Origin: Promethearchaeota archaeon
Lineage (GTDB): Archaea; Asgardarchaeota; Lokiarchaeia; Sigyniarchaeales; SOKP01
DNA: 33,565 nucleotides
NCBI GenBank assembly: GCA_019894855.1
Contig: JAGXNS010000017.1
Location: forward strand, 1 to 33,565
Reading direction: 5' to 3'
Below, piece after piece: positions 22,527-30,610 of this stretch. The notes beneath the pieces were generated by a model. That model was given only the letters and a program-made list of their open reading frames with translations, was not told the DNA's origin and made no database searches. Within the stretch, counting starts at the first letter, position 1; every line of letters starts with the position of its first letter. A program made the translations under genes and the position numbers.

Positions 22527-23309
22527 CTAGATCTTTTCACTGTACGAGGTTAATAAATCATCCAACCAGTTAAAGATTTCTTCTTTTGATAAGTTATCGA
22601 GGTTAAATTTCAATCTTTCAATTTCCTTGAGGAGATTTATCATCTCTAAGGGAATCGATCTTTCGATTAATTCAAATAATAGCTCGTTTGTTTTCGATAT
22701 TATCATTTTAATTTTTGTAACCAAGGGTTCTACATCAGGGATTTCTTCAAGGTGAACGAGAAGATTAATAAGGCTAAATAAAAACTCCGTTTTGTTTCCT
22801 TTAAAAGAGCTATCAAATTGGTAATAATACCTATCAAAATACTCTCTTGGGATTATTTCCTCGTATTTATTAGAGATTTTAATAACAGATTTAATGTTTT
22901 TAAATAGTAGCGAAGGAGTCCAGGTAAATGTTTGAAAGTTTGAAACGACGTTTCCACTACGAATCACTGGGATAAATTTATGGTCTTCTTTAAAACGTCC
23001 AAATGGAATGATAATAAAATCTAACGAATCAGAAGAAGAATAATCTTTCACATTAATATACAAATCTTTTATAGTGTGGACCATTTCGGTTCTATGGTCA
23101 AGGATGTCGAAGTCAATTCTATTAAACGATGGCTTGTAAATGTAAAAAATCAGACCCTCAAATCCTTGGATTTCTAAATCGAACGAGAAGTTTAACATCT
23201 CAACTGGGATGTCCTCTGTCTTAAATCTCAAATCCATCAATAAATGCGAATAATTCTCAATATATTGAAAAAACCATGGTGGATTTCTCTCTGCTTCAAA
23301 CGATATCAT
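22527..23309 (-). CDS. hypothetical protein, 260 aa
   Basis: I do not recognise this protein. It is soluble, with no membrane helix or metal motif. The first 150 residues are rich in aromatic and acidic residues with predicted strands (VEMLNFSFDLEIQGFEGLIF, LDFIIIPFGRF). The last 100 are helical and leucine-rich (FLFSLINLLVHLEEIP, IKMIISKTNELLFELIER, EMINLLKEIERLKFNLDNL). It lies alone on the minus strand, divergent from the next membrane-protein gene across a 260-base spacer. A TATA-like tract lies 30-50 bases before its start. A lineage-specific protein is likely. Confidence 0.65.
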   Translation of the reverse strand: MISFEAERNPPWFFQYIENYSHLLMDLRFKTEDIPVEMLNFSFDLEIQGFEGLIFYIYKPSFNRIDFDILDHRTEMVHTIKDLYINVKDYSSSDSLDFIIIPFGRFKEDHKFIPVIRSGNVVSNFQTFTWTPSLLFKNIKSVIKISNKYEEIIPREYFDRYYYQFDSSFKGNKTEFLFSLINLLVHLEEIPDVEPLVTKIKMIISKTNELLFELIERSIPLEMINLLKEIERLKFNLDNLSKEEIFNWLDDLLTSYSEKI

Positions 23310-23341
23310 TTAATCTTTACTCCTAATATATCTCATTAAGA

Positions 23342-23356
23342 TGATCTATATATATA
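23342..23356 (-). promoter_or_regulatory. TATA-like tract upstream of the 260-aa hypothetical gene
   Basis: An alternating TA tract (TCTATATATATATTA on the plus strand) 33-47 bases upstream of the minus-strand start. The distance suits an archaeal box A with a very short leader. Confidence 0.35.
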
Positions 23357-23415
23357 TTATACCTAATTTATACTTCTTCACTCGTTTACACATAATTAAT
23401 CGCCACCACTATTTT

Positions 23416-23469
23416 TAATTTTTGCGATTTGAACTTTTGACTGATACTAAAAATTTAACGCAAAAATTA
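23416..23469. repeat. 11-bp perfect inverted repeat with 32-base spacer
   Basis: TAATTTTTGCG (23416-23426) and CGCAAAAATTA (23459-23469) are exact reverse complements in the 260-base spacer between divergent genes. It is either a hairpin-forming RNA element or a pair of regulator half-sites. Confidence 0.45.
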
Positions 23470-23579
23470 GGAAAAAAACAATTATCAATAATTGCATGAT
23501 AATCGAAAAGGTAGTTATATATAGGATAGAATGCCTAATAACAATAAAAAAAGTAATTTAATTATAAGGTTTGCATAAT

Positions 23580-24269
23580 TTGGATATTCTAAATCTACTA
23601 AAAATAATCACTACAATAGTCACAGCCGCTATCGCACTAATTATAGGATTACGGGTTCTTTTTTTAAATAAAAGCGACTTGTTGAACAAATGGTTTGCCT
23701 TATACTTTATAACCTCATCCTTAGGATTTTTTATTTATGCGATTTATCATTTAATTTTAGATAATTCGAATATTATTATTCCACTAATGATTACAGCCCA
23801 TATCTTTTTTAATTTTAACTCAATTTCCCTCGTGATGACCCTGTTCGTGTTAGAAAAACATACCAAGGTTGCCATGAGCTTGAAATATCTTGGAACAATG
23901 CTAATTTTATTCTTTATCATGAGTATTGGATATTTTATATTTCCTCCGTATTTAGATATGGGTGATTATGCTCTAAGTATAGTTAATACCCATACGCCTC
24001 TCGGTTTGTTAATTTTTGTGAATGCCGTACGGTTATTATTAACTATATATGCTGTTTATAGATACATTGGAATTACCAGAAAAATAGAGGGCGATACTAA
24101 AATTAGACTAAAATGGTTTTCTTTTGGAATAATATTATTTATTTTTGGGCTCTTTATTAATTTAGCAGGGGGAATGCTCGCGTTAATTGTGATAGAGATT
24201 TTAGCGTTGATTATTATCGATATAGGGGCCCTGTTAGTTCTTAAAGGATTTTTGATCAAATCAAAATAA
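23580..24269 (+). CDS. seven-helix-like membrane protein of unknown function
   Basis: About 229 residues with six to seven predicted membrane helices and short loops, roughly the size and helix count of the sensor-type 7TM domains found at the N-terminus of some prokaryotic kinases. The cytoplasmic loop GITRKIEGDTKIRLKWFSFG is basic, setting the orientation. No enzymatic or signalling domain is attached. Two in-frame TTG codons compete as start: 23571 directly abuts the AAGGT ribosome-binding site (23566-23570), whereas 23580 lies nine bases after it, so I prefer 23580. No ATG is available near the N-terminus. Confidence 0.6.
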   Translation: MDILNLLKIITTIVTAAIALIIGLRVLFLNKSDLLNKWFALYFITSSLGFFIYAIYHLILDNSNIIIPLMITAHIFFNFNSISLVMTLFVLEKHTKVAMSLKYLGTMLILFFIMSIGYFIFPPYLDMGDYALSIVNTHTPLGLLIFVNAVRLLLTIYAVYRYIGITRKIEGDTKIRLKWFSFGIILFIFGLFINLAGGMLALIVIEILALIIIDIGALLVLKGFLIKSK

Positions 24270-24301
24270 ATTTTATGATGGAGAAAAAGGGTATCTTTCC
24301 G

Positions 24302-24811
24302 CTACTTTGTGTTGGGTTTTTTGAAGAATTCCAATATCTCCTTACCATGAATCGCATTATATTGATTACACGGTTGATGACCACAGGATCGGCATCTCGG
24401 ATCGTAAGTAGAATTAATCGTTCCACATTCAGGACAAGCGTAATGCTTTTCCATTTCTTCTAACCACTTCTCATATCCTACATTTTTGATTTGTTCTTGA
24501 GCCTCCCATAGTTCCAATCGATGGGGCATTTTAGCCTGAAATTCTTTTAGGTCATTACACGGATATTCTTCACACTCCACGCAAAAATTAATTCCCTTTT
24601 CCTGAGCACACGGAAACATTTTACAATCTTGCTCACAAAAAATATATCTTTTCTCCGAGCGACACCCATAACATTTAATTGCTTCGGGAGTGCTATTAGA
24701 CTGTTTAGCAATAAACCCTAGCCTTTGAGGATCTTCTTGGGTTCCAATAAATACCGAACAAGCGGGACAATAAAGACCACAGACTGCTGCATGTTGTTTT
24801 GAATATTTCAT
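24302..24811 (-). CDS. DUF3795 cysteine-rich protein with C-terminal zinc ribbon
   Basis: A 169-residue soluble protein with many cysteines. The N-terminal part matches DUF3795: CGLYCPACSVFIGTQEDP, CYGCRSEK, CEQDCKMFPCAQEKG, and NFCVECEEYPCNDLKEFQ. The C-terminal part adds a rubredoxin-like double knuckle, YACPECGTINSTYDPRCRSC, followed by GHQPCNQYN. It probably binds two or more zinc ions or Fe-S clusters. DUF3795 proteins are common in anaerobic archaea and bacteria and have no established function. It is monocistronic, divergent from the glycosyltransferase gene. Confidence 0.8.
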   Translation of the reverse strand: MKYSKQHAAVCGLYCPACSVFIGTQEDPQRLGFIAKQSNSTPEAIKCYGCRSEKRYIFCEQDCKMFPCAQEKGINFCVECEEYPCNDLKEFQAKMPHRLELWEAQEQIKNVGYEKWLEEMEKHYACPECGTINSTYDPRCRSCGHQPCNQYNAIHGKEILEFFKKPNTK

Positions 24812-24868
24812 TTTGAGATAAAATGATGCTTTAATTTTTAATATTATTCATGATAATTCGGTTTCCAA

Positions 24869-24877
24869 TTTTTTATA
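24869..24877 (+). promoter_or_regulatory. probable TATA box for the GT2-BshB-BshC operon
   Basis: TTTTTATAG here lies about 60 bases before the ATG at 24937. Transcription start would be near 24900. Confidence 0.35.
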
Positions 24878-24936
24878 GAACATAATCAACAATTCTAATA
24901 ATTTTGTTGTATTATTTCAATGAAGATTCATAAAGT

Positions 24937-25847
24937 ATGATTGGTAGTTCAACATTTCTGAAAAAATAATTGATATTCTTTTACTAATCCCGTGTTTTAA
25001 CGAAGAAGAAAACATTGAAGATATATTAGAGCATCTCCGTCGTGTAAAACTAAATTCGCAAAAAAGAAGCGAATTTAATTTGAAAATCCTTATCATTAAT
25101 GATGGTTCTACTGATGGAACGATGCAAATTTTGGATAAAAACAATCACGATTCCCTTTTTACTATTGTTAACTTTAAAGAAAATAGAGGTTATGGTTATA
25201 CTCTCATAAAAGGTTTTAGTTACGCTAAAGAAATGAATTTTTCGTGGATAATATCGTTCGATATGGATGGTCAACACGAACCAGAGTGTTTATACAAGTT
25301 TATTGAATTAATTCTTGAAAATCCACCAGAACAAATAATCTCTGGTTCAAGATATAAAAATTCAAACCATTACTGGCAAAAACCGTGGAAAGATAGATTT
25401 CTTGTAAATACGATCATCACGGGAATTCTCAATACCATCGGATTTTCTATTACAGACGCTTTTTGCGGACTAAAAGCATATGAATGTAGTGCGATTAATG
25501 ATTTGGAATTAATAGTAAGTGGATATGAAATACCCATCGAAATCTGGATTAAATCAATGAAAAAAGGATACAAAATTGTTGAAAAAGGAGTCCCAGTAAT
25601 ATATAAAAATAGAGATGCAGTATTAAAAAATGCAAAAGAAAGCTTTTTGTTTAAGAAAGGAGAAGAAAGAATTGAAAAATATATTCAGTTAATTGAATCT
25701 CTCCTGAATACTCCCCTAAAAACAAATATTAATGTTTTTAAGTCTATTTTTTCAAATTACTTCAATAGTGTGGATGATATTAATAAATATAATTTTAAAA
25801 AAATACAAGAAGAAATATTTACACAAATTAGAGAACTGGAAACTTAG
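24937..25847 (+). CDS. GT2 family glycosyltransferase (polyprenyl-phosphate mannosyl/glucosyltransferase-like), apparent frameshift near its N-terminus
   Basis: A cytoplasmic GT-A transferase that would move a sugar from a nucleotide donor, probably to a polyprenyl phosphate or glycan. The conserved core reads LLLIPCFNEEENIEDILEHL, KILIINDGSTDGT (donor binding) and ISFDMDGQHEPECL (the metal-binding D-x-D and acceptor motif), then GSRY and a DAFCGLKAY segment. A 70-residue C-terminal tail is unusual. The frame with the core opens at 24948 and has no ATG, GTG or TTG before a TTG at 25080, which would cut off the IPCFNEEE motif. An ATG at 24937 opens a neighbouring frame that meets TAA right after six A (24961-24966). 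Slipping back one base there joins the frames, giving 303 residues. Alternatives are a non-standard AUA/AUU start or a missing A in the sequence. Confidence 0.75.
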
Positions 25848-25856
25848 TAGATTAAG

Positions 25857-26186
25857 ATGAAGGTTGAGTTAGATATTTTAGTAATAGGTGCCCATCCTGA
25901 TGACGCAGAAATCGGGTGTGGAGGAACAATTGCTCATTACAAGAAAAGAGGCAAAAAAGTAGGGGTTCTAGATTTATCAAATGGAGAACCTACTCCATTC
26001 GGTACCGTTGAAAAAAGAATGGCGGAGGTTAAAGCAGCTTCTGAAATTTTAAATCTAGATCTAAGAATTACTTTAGACATAAGAGAACGCGCAGGATATT
26101 TGGGGTATCAAATTGGGGTAAAATACGCTGAGGGATTCATTACTACCAAACATTTAGTACTAGATTTTGAAAACTTGAAATTGTAG
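25857..26186 (+). CDS. BshB1-like/PIG-L N-acetylglucosamine deacetylase, internally shortened
   Basis: The 109-residue product matches both ends, but not the middle, of BshB1-type zinc deacetylases (PIG-L family, about 230 aa), which remove acetate from GlcNAc-malate in bacillithiol synthesis. Residues 1-75 have the Rossmann start LDILVIGAHPDDAEIGCGGT with the A-H-P-D-D metal/catalytic motif, then VGVLDLSNGEPTPFGTVEKR. From about residue 76 it continues directly with RERAGYLGYQIGVKYAEGFI, which is the family's C-terminal segment (GxxxGVKYAEGF). About 120 residues, including the HPDH-type third metal ligand, are missing, in frame. It may be inactive, a dimer-dependent mini-enzyme, or an assembly artefact. 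It lies between the GT2 gene (9-base gap) and bshC (10-base gap). Confidence 0.75.
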   Translation: MKVELDILVIGAHPDDAEIGCGGTIAHYKKRGKKVGVLDLSNGEPTPFGTVEKRMAEVKAASEILNLDLRITLDIRERAGYLGYQIGVKYAEGFITTKHLVLDFENLKL

Positions 26187-26191
26187 GTGAG
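26186..26191 (+). promoter_or_regulatory. Shine-Dalgarno GGTGAG of bshC, overlapping the upstream stop
   Basis: GGTGAG shares its first G with the TAG stop of the BshB-like gene and lies five bases before the bshC ATG, a layout that favours translational coupling. Confidence 0.6.
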
Positions 26192-26196
26192 TAGAG

Positions 26197-27906
26197 ATGT
26201 CAAACGATAAATTCGAAGACCCGTTAAAATATTACTTGTTATATGCCTTAGAAGGACAAAAATCTTGGGTTTCTGAAGGTATGAAAGGCCTTATACCCCA
26301 ATCTATGAGCGATGCTATTTTTCTTGCCAAGAAGGCAAACAGAGAAACGGAAAAAGATGCTAAAGATAATGAAATGAAATTAGCACTGGGAAAAATTTTC
26401 GAAGACACAAACAGGAAACATAATCTACTGACTGAGAAAGCCAAGAGACATATAGATAATTTTCTTACCGATAATAATAGCCTGAATTTAGAAGTTTCAC
26501 ATCAACCTAAATTTTTAGGTGGTGAAAGGTTCCTCTTTAACAAAATTGCATGTGGAGCAGCTTTCGCGAACCTTGAAAATAGCATAATTCCAATTTTTTA
26601 CGTCGCTGATTATGATAAGATTCATTCAGAATTAATAAAAACTAAATTCTCTCAAAGCGATTCTCCCAATGGATTTTCAATTTCAATAAAACCTGAAATA
26701 GAAAAGGAATTTCTTGGGATGAGAATTAAAAATCTTCCGCTACCAACTGTTTCTTATCTCATGGAACAATTTCAAGAAATTAGAAAAAAATACAGTAATT
26801 CTATTAATTCCAGTTTAGATAATAATTGGCATAAAAAGCTATTAGAAGAACGGTTAGAGGAAGCGCTTCGGTTAATCAAAATAGCCCACAATAATGCTGA
26901 GAACTATACAGATTGGTTCATTAACATAATAGGGACAATTTCCAATGTTATCTTTGATCATGGCTATCTTTTCATTTCTGCTTCAGATTTAGAATATAAG
27001 AAGCTATTAACACCATTTTATGAGACTTTATTAGAGAATCAAAGCATGTATGTTAATACTTACATAGATTTAAAAAATCAATTTATTGAGCATAATATTC
27101 GCCCTCCATTAAGAGAGATTCGACGTGACTTTGTCCCTTTTTTTTATGAGTGCGATAACGAACAATGTAACTGCAGAAGATTGGAATTAACTGGTCAAGA
27201 TTATACCTCAATGATCCATGTTAAATGTGAGTGCGATCAATGCGGGAATTTAATAGATTTTAGTCTCGAAAAGGATAGCCCCGATCTTTCTGAGCATGTC
27301 GCTTTTTTTACTCCTAGAGTTGAATCCCGACAATATTTAGTTTCAAAAACTATCAAACCAGCAATACATATTGCAGGTACTGGTGAGGCAAGATATTATA
27401 CAATGGGAATCCCGTTAATTAAACAGTTTGACAAAACAATTTCTTTACCAGTTATTTATTTTTACAATAAAATAACAATGAATACCTTTATAACTAGGAA
27501 CCTGGAACAAGATTTAGTCAAGTTAAATATACCACACTTTTTAGACAACATTAAAGGTCTTATGAAAAATCTTGGGAAGTTTAGTAAATTAACCAATAAA
27601 CCCAAGGATTCTCCTCAAGACAGAGCTAAAATATTAGAACTCTTAACAAATTTTAAATCTTACATGGTGCAACTTGAAAACATCTTAGTAAATATCCAAG
27701 CAACAGATATACCTTCAGAGGATAAAAATACAATCGGAAGTTATTTGAGTAATATGTTCGGAAAAATTTCTAAAGAAAAACATGGGCAAGAAGTAGTATT
27801 TCATTGGTTAGATTTATGTTTAAAAAACGGCTTCTCAAATTTCTTTACAGATCATATGCGAATTTATAAACCGTGGCTTCCGCCTGGAATGGAGATTTTT
27901 CTCTAA
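26197..27906 (+). CDS. bshC: BshC-like cysteine-adding enzyme (bacillithiol-type thiol biosynthesis)
   Basis: A 569-residue protein resembling BshC, which adds cysteine to glucosaminyl-malate to complete bacillithiol. Matching points are LEVSHQPKFLGGERFLFNKI (the G-Q-Q-x-G-L-x-G-P-x-x-x-x-x-K segment of known BshC), IIPIFYVADYDKIHSEL (I-P-I-F-W-V-A-x-E-D-H-D), and the C-terminal FFTPRVESRQYLVSKTIKPA followed by HIAGTGEARYYT (the L-P-T-x-A-x-I-x-G-P-G-E-x-x-Y-W segment). Unusually, there is a cysteine cluster in the middle: Cys319, 324 and 326, then Cys344, 346 and 349, like a zinc ribbon. It directly follows the BshB-like gene with an overlapping ribosome-binding site. The call rests on motif alignment by eye; the actual substrate in archaea may not be GlcN-malate. 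Confidence 0.8.
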   Translation: MSNDKFEDPLKYYLLYALEGQKSWVSEGMKGLIPQSMSDAIFLAKKANRETEKDAKDNEMKLALGKIFEDTNRKHNLLTEKAKRHIDNFLTDNNSLNLEVSHQPKFLGGERFLFNKIACGAAFANLENSIIPIFYVADYDKIHSELIKTKFSQSDSPNGFSISIKPEIEKEFLGMRIKNLPLPTVSYLMEQFQEIRKKYSNSINSSLDNNWHKKLLEERLEEALRLIKIAHNNAENYTDWFINIIGTISNVIFDHGYLFISASDLEYKKLLTPFYETLLENQSMYVNTYIDLKNQFIEHNIRPPLREIRRDFVPFFYECDNEQCNCRRLELTGQDYTSMIHVKCECDQCGNLIDFSLEKDSPDLSEHVAFFTPRVESRQYLVSKTIKPAIHIAGTGEARYYTMGIPLIKQFDKTISLPVIYFYNKITMNTFITRNLEQDLVKLNIPHFLDNIKGLMKNLGKFSKLTNKPKDSPQDRAKILELLTNFKSYMVQLENILVNIQATDIPSEDKNTIGSYLSNMFGKISKEKHGQEVVFHWLDLCLKNGFSNFFTDHMRIYKPWLPPGMEIFL

Positions 27907-27916
27907 ATCTAAAGGT

Positions 27917-28900
27917 TCATGAGAGTTTTAAGAATTTATTCGCATTTTCCCAATAAATTTTCTTTAAGATATCTAAGGGAAGATCCAACCCATTAATCTT
28001 TGTTTCATTATTATTTTCAGGATCTGGAAAAGGTAAAGGTAAATCTCTGACCGAAGTCTCTAAAATTGCTTGAAACGTAAAATAACGAGTTCGATAATAG
28101 CTGGAAACTGGTTTGTTTCGATCCTGTACAAGATCGGACCCAAAAAGAATCCTATCTGAATATTTAATGAAAAATTCCCGCGCTTTTTCTGGATACTTCC
28201 CAAGCTCTCGTGCCATCCATCTTGCTGAAGACATATCTACATAGTAATTTGGATATGACTCAAACCACCTCGATAAATGGTCTAGATCTTCTGGTTGACT
28301 CCCAAAGTGTGCTTGGAGCACTTTTAAATTTGGAAAACTTGACAAAACCTCCTCAAAATCGTCTAAATGTTCTTTCTTTGTACCATATCGGCTAACCGGT
28401 TGATACACTTTCTCATACCATTGATCAGGATCGCTAACGTGAATTAATAAATAGAGTCCCAATTCTTCCATCTTAGCGAATATGGATTTAAAAATGGGAT
28501 CAGATAAATGAATTGTTTTTGGTTCTAATTTGAAGTATTCTTTTACGTAGTCTCTCACTCTCGGTCCAAACCAGAATTTGACAATTGGAAATCCTTGTTG
28601 GTAAATTTTCTCTATCTCATCTGTTAACAATTTAGAATCCGGATTTGCAGCAAACATATGCTTACTTCTAAAATACTTTGCCAGCACAAACTTATCTGGA
28701 AATCTTTTCTCGTATACATTAGTCTTATCGTCCCAGACAATACCAACCGATCTTTTTATATTAAACTCTTCTCTGTACTTAATTAAATTAGGAATGCCTT
28801 TCATGCTCCCTAAATGAACATGGGCATCAAATTTTGGGCCATTATACTTCGAAGAAACAGTTGTATCATCATCATCGTAGTCTGAAATAAATTTTTGCAT
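27917..28900 (-). CDS. amidohydrolase-family protein (Amidohydro_2-like TIM barrel)
   Basis: A 327-residue metal-dependent hydrolase or decarboxylase-type TIM barrel. The metal-binding pattern is visible in order: FDAHVHLGS (His27, His29), YLLIHVSD (His154), VLQAHFGS (His198) and RILFGSDLVQD (Asp256). A charged 20-residue N-terminal leader (DYDDDDTT) precedes the barrel. This ligand set matches the amidohydrolase-2 group (COG2159), which includes decarboxylases and lactonases, so the reaction cannot be fixed. It converges with bshC at a distance of 10 bases and has no same-strand partner. There is no signal peptide. Confidence 0.85.
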   Translation of the reverse strand: MQKFISDYDDDDTTVSSKYNGPKFDAHVHLGSMKGIPNLIKYREEFNIKRSVGIVWDDKTNVYEKRFPDKFVLAKYFRSKHMFAANPDSKLLTDEIEKIYQQGFPIVKFWFGPRVRDYVKEYFKLEPKTIHLSDPIFKSIFAKMEELGLYLLIHVSDPDQWYEKVYQPVSRYGTKKEHLDDFEEVLSSFPNLKVLQAHFGSQPEDLDHLSRWFESYPNYYVDMSSARWMARELGKYPEKAREFFIKYSDRILFGSDLVQDRNKPVSSYYRTRYFTFQAILETSVRDLPLPFPDPENNNETKINGLDLPLDILKKIYWENANKFLKLS

Positions 28901-29131
28901 TCGTAAATCACACTAAAAAACTATTCTCTTATACTTATTAGCAGCAATTCGATTTTCAAATAAAAAATCTGCTATTTTAAAAATTAATAATTGATACTAT
29001 AATTCTTACCCTAATTATTTTTTGATGTATAACATATTCAAAATTAAAAATATCTTCTTCAATCTATTTTCAAAATAACAACACAAATGTATAAAAATTA
29101 TGTTGACATCACTTTTATCTAAAATCAAATA

Positions 29132-29136
29132 GAGGT
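29132..29136 (+). promoter_or_regulatory. Shine-Dalgarno GAGGT of the SRPBCC gene
   Basis: GAGGT, nine bases before the ATG at 29146, supports that start over the second in-frame ATG at 29152. Confidence 0.5.
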
Positions 29137-29145
29137 AATGTTAAA

Positions 29146-29577
29146 ATGAGAATGGAAAAAAAAATTGAAATTAAATCTAGTCCAAAAAGAATATATGATA
29201 TTCTTATTGATGCTGAAATTATTACAAAATGGAATCCTGGTGTTAATGAAATAACAGAAAAAAAGGAAGGAGAAGAATTCTTTTTAAAATCTTCTGTAGG
29301 TGATATTTTAATTGTAGGTTGGGAACAGGTTGAAAATGAAAGCGCAACTTGGCATATGAAGAATAGCACCATGAATTCTTTGGGATATGTTTTACAACCT
29401 AAAGGAGATATTGTTGAGACAACCTTATGGGCAGATTTGGATAACAAAAAATTGGCAAAGGGTTACGAGAAGGTTGGTGAGTTAACCCTAAAAGCTTTAA
29501 AGAATTTTGTAGATTTCCTAGAAGAAGGAGGGAATCCAAAGGACTTTGATAAGAAAAAACTCATAGTAAGCCAATAA
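29146..29577 (+). CDS. SRPBCC (START/polyketide-cyclase-like) domain protein
   Basis: A 143-residue single-domain soluble protein of the SRPBCC helix-grip fold. Its start, KIEIKSSPKRIYDILIDAEI followed by ITKWNPGVNEITE, is the standard opening with the first strand, the 'S-P-x-x-V/I-[FW/Y]' helix and W-N-P turn. The centre (VGWEQVENESATWHMKN) and the long C-terminal helix (ELTLKALKNFVDFLEEGG) also fit. These folds bind hydrophobic ligands such as lipids or aromatic compounds, or act as cyclases. No catalytic residues are diagnostic, so function stays open. The gene is isolated between spacers of about 220-245 bases. Confidence 0.8.
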   Translation: MRMEKKIEIKSSPKRIYDILIDAEIITKWNPGVNEITEKKEGEEFFLKSSVGDILIVGWEQVENESATWHMKNSTMNSLGYVLQPKGDIVETTLWADLDNKKLAKGYEKVGELTLKALKNFVDFLEEGGNPKDFDKKKLIVSQ

Positions 29578-29772
29578 ACAATTTTGTAATAGAATCCTTA
29601 AAAATTAAATGCATGTTTATCTCGGAAATAAGCTCTTCATCAAAAATTTCTTTTAAAAAATTCTAATTCTTCTTTTTTATTCAGTCTAATATTATGTGAT
29701 TATGAATAATTAAGATTTTAATCGAATTTTATGTTTAAAATAAATGATTGCTCAAGAGAAAAAATATATTTT

Positions 29773-29785
29773 AAAAAAAAAAAAA
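29773..29785 (-). terminator. poly-T terminator (minus strand) after the surface-protein gene
   Basis: Thirteen A on the plus strand give a 13-base U-run in the minus-strand transcript, 13 bases past the stop at 29799. Confidence 0.6.
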
Positions 29786-29798
29786 GTTATTCTAAAAA

Positions 29799-30380
29799 TT
29801 AGATTAGTTTTAATTCTTGAACGAATAAAGTTCTGGTATAACCGTATGTTGGGGCATGGGCAACACTTAATGAGTTAGCATTTCCTGTTGCGTCAAAAGT
29901 GGATTTCCAAAATACTTCAATAGTATACGTTCCAGTTGGTAGAGGTTGAGTTACTAAATTCATATGCAAGTTGTATGTGAGTTCACGGTACTCTCCTATT
30001 GCAGGTCCACCGTAGTAATATAAAACCATCATAGTCCGATTAGTTACGCCGGTGACTACCAATGAAACATTATAGCTAGACCTTACTGCAAAAGTACTAT
30101 CAAGTGCTAGAAGCGCAATGGCAGAAAATTCAACATACAATCTCGAGTCTTGCTCAATTGTTATGGTTATTTCAGTATCGTTCATTTTCTCATAGACTAA
30201 ATCATCATCAAAAATATATGCTGGAGTGTTCCATTCGCCATATTGATATTGAACGACGACATCGCGTTCGGGGGATACTGGAAGAAATACCGGTGCCATG
30301 AAGTATATCAAAGCGCTCGTAATTATAACGGATAGTATTACACTCCCTATAATGCTTCCTACAACTCCTCTTCCTGACAT
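29799..30380 (-). CDS. membrane-anchored extracytoplasmic beta-rich protein
   Basis: A 193-residue protein with one N-terminal membrane helix (VVGSIIGSVILSVIITSALI) preceded by SGRG, then an external beta-rich domain with several possible N-glycosylation sites (NDT, NVS, NRT). The G-x-V-V-G start of the helix resembles archaeal type IV pilin-like N-termini, which are cut before the helix and assembled into filaments; a plain signal anchor is equally possible. The external part ends with PTGTYTIEVFWKSTFDATGN, a jelly-roll or immunoglobulin-like strand pattern. AAGGTGA directly upstream of the ATG supports the start. It may be a surface or adhesion component. Confidence 0.65.
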   Translation of the reverse strand: MSGRGVVGSIIGSVILSVIITSALIYFMAPVFLPVSPERDVVVQYQYGEWNTPAYIFDDDLVYEKMNDTEITITIEQDSRLYVEFSAIALLALDSTFAVRSSYNVSLVVTGVTNRTMMVLYYYGGPAIGEYRELTYNLHMNLVTQPLPTGTYTIEVFWKSTFDATGNANSLSVAHAPTYGYTRTLFVQELKLI

Positions 30381-30563
30381 TTTTTCACCTTTTTAATCAT
30401 GCAGAATTTTTAAAATTAAATTGATTTAACATTATATTAGCAAATGTAAATATAAATTGTTTCTGTAATACTGAAGGGGAGACTAATTTTGAATTAATAA
30501 TGGAATAGGGCAATCTTGCTTTTATTCTAAAAATAAATTTAAAATTAAGAGAATAAATATATT

Positions 30564-30589
30564 AAAAAAAAAATAAAAAAATAAAAAAA
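30564..30589 (-). terminator. serial poly-T terminator of the vhu-hdr operon
   Basis: On the minus strand three T-runs (7, 7 and 10 T, separated by single A) follow the hdrB stop by about 20 bases. Such repeated U-runs are typical of archaeal operon ends. Confidence 0.6.
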
Positions 30590-30610
30590 TAAAGTTATTA
30601 ATTTGGTTAG

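Noticed and set aside
23310-23570. Searched for a tRNA or other stable RNA in the longer spacers (827-1096, 8968-9172, 11543-11773, 23310-23570, 28901-29145, 29578-29798, 30381-30610)
   Set aside because: No TTCRA-type T-loop with a matching acceptor stem was found, and all are strongly AT-rich; only promoter-like boxes, poly-T runs and the noted inverted repeats are visible.
24275-24463. Plus-strand frame opposite the DUF3795 gene
   Set aside because: It lies entirely antisense to a gene with well-conserved cysteine motifs; other frames of this kind opposite ppsA, acd, bshC and hdrB were dismissed for the same reason.
25080-25847. Reading the glycosyltransferase from the TTG at 25080
   Set aside because: It would cut away the conserved LLLIPCFNEEENIEDIL segment, which is intact in the same frame upstream, so the start must be earlier.
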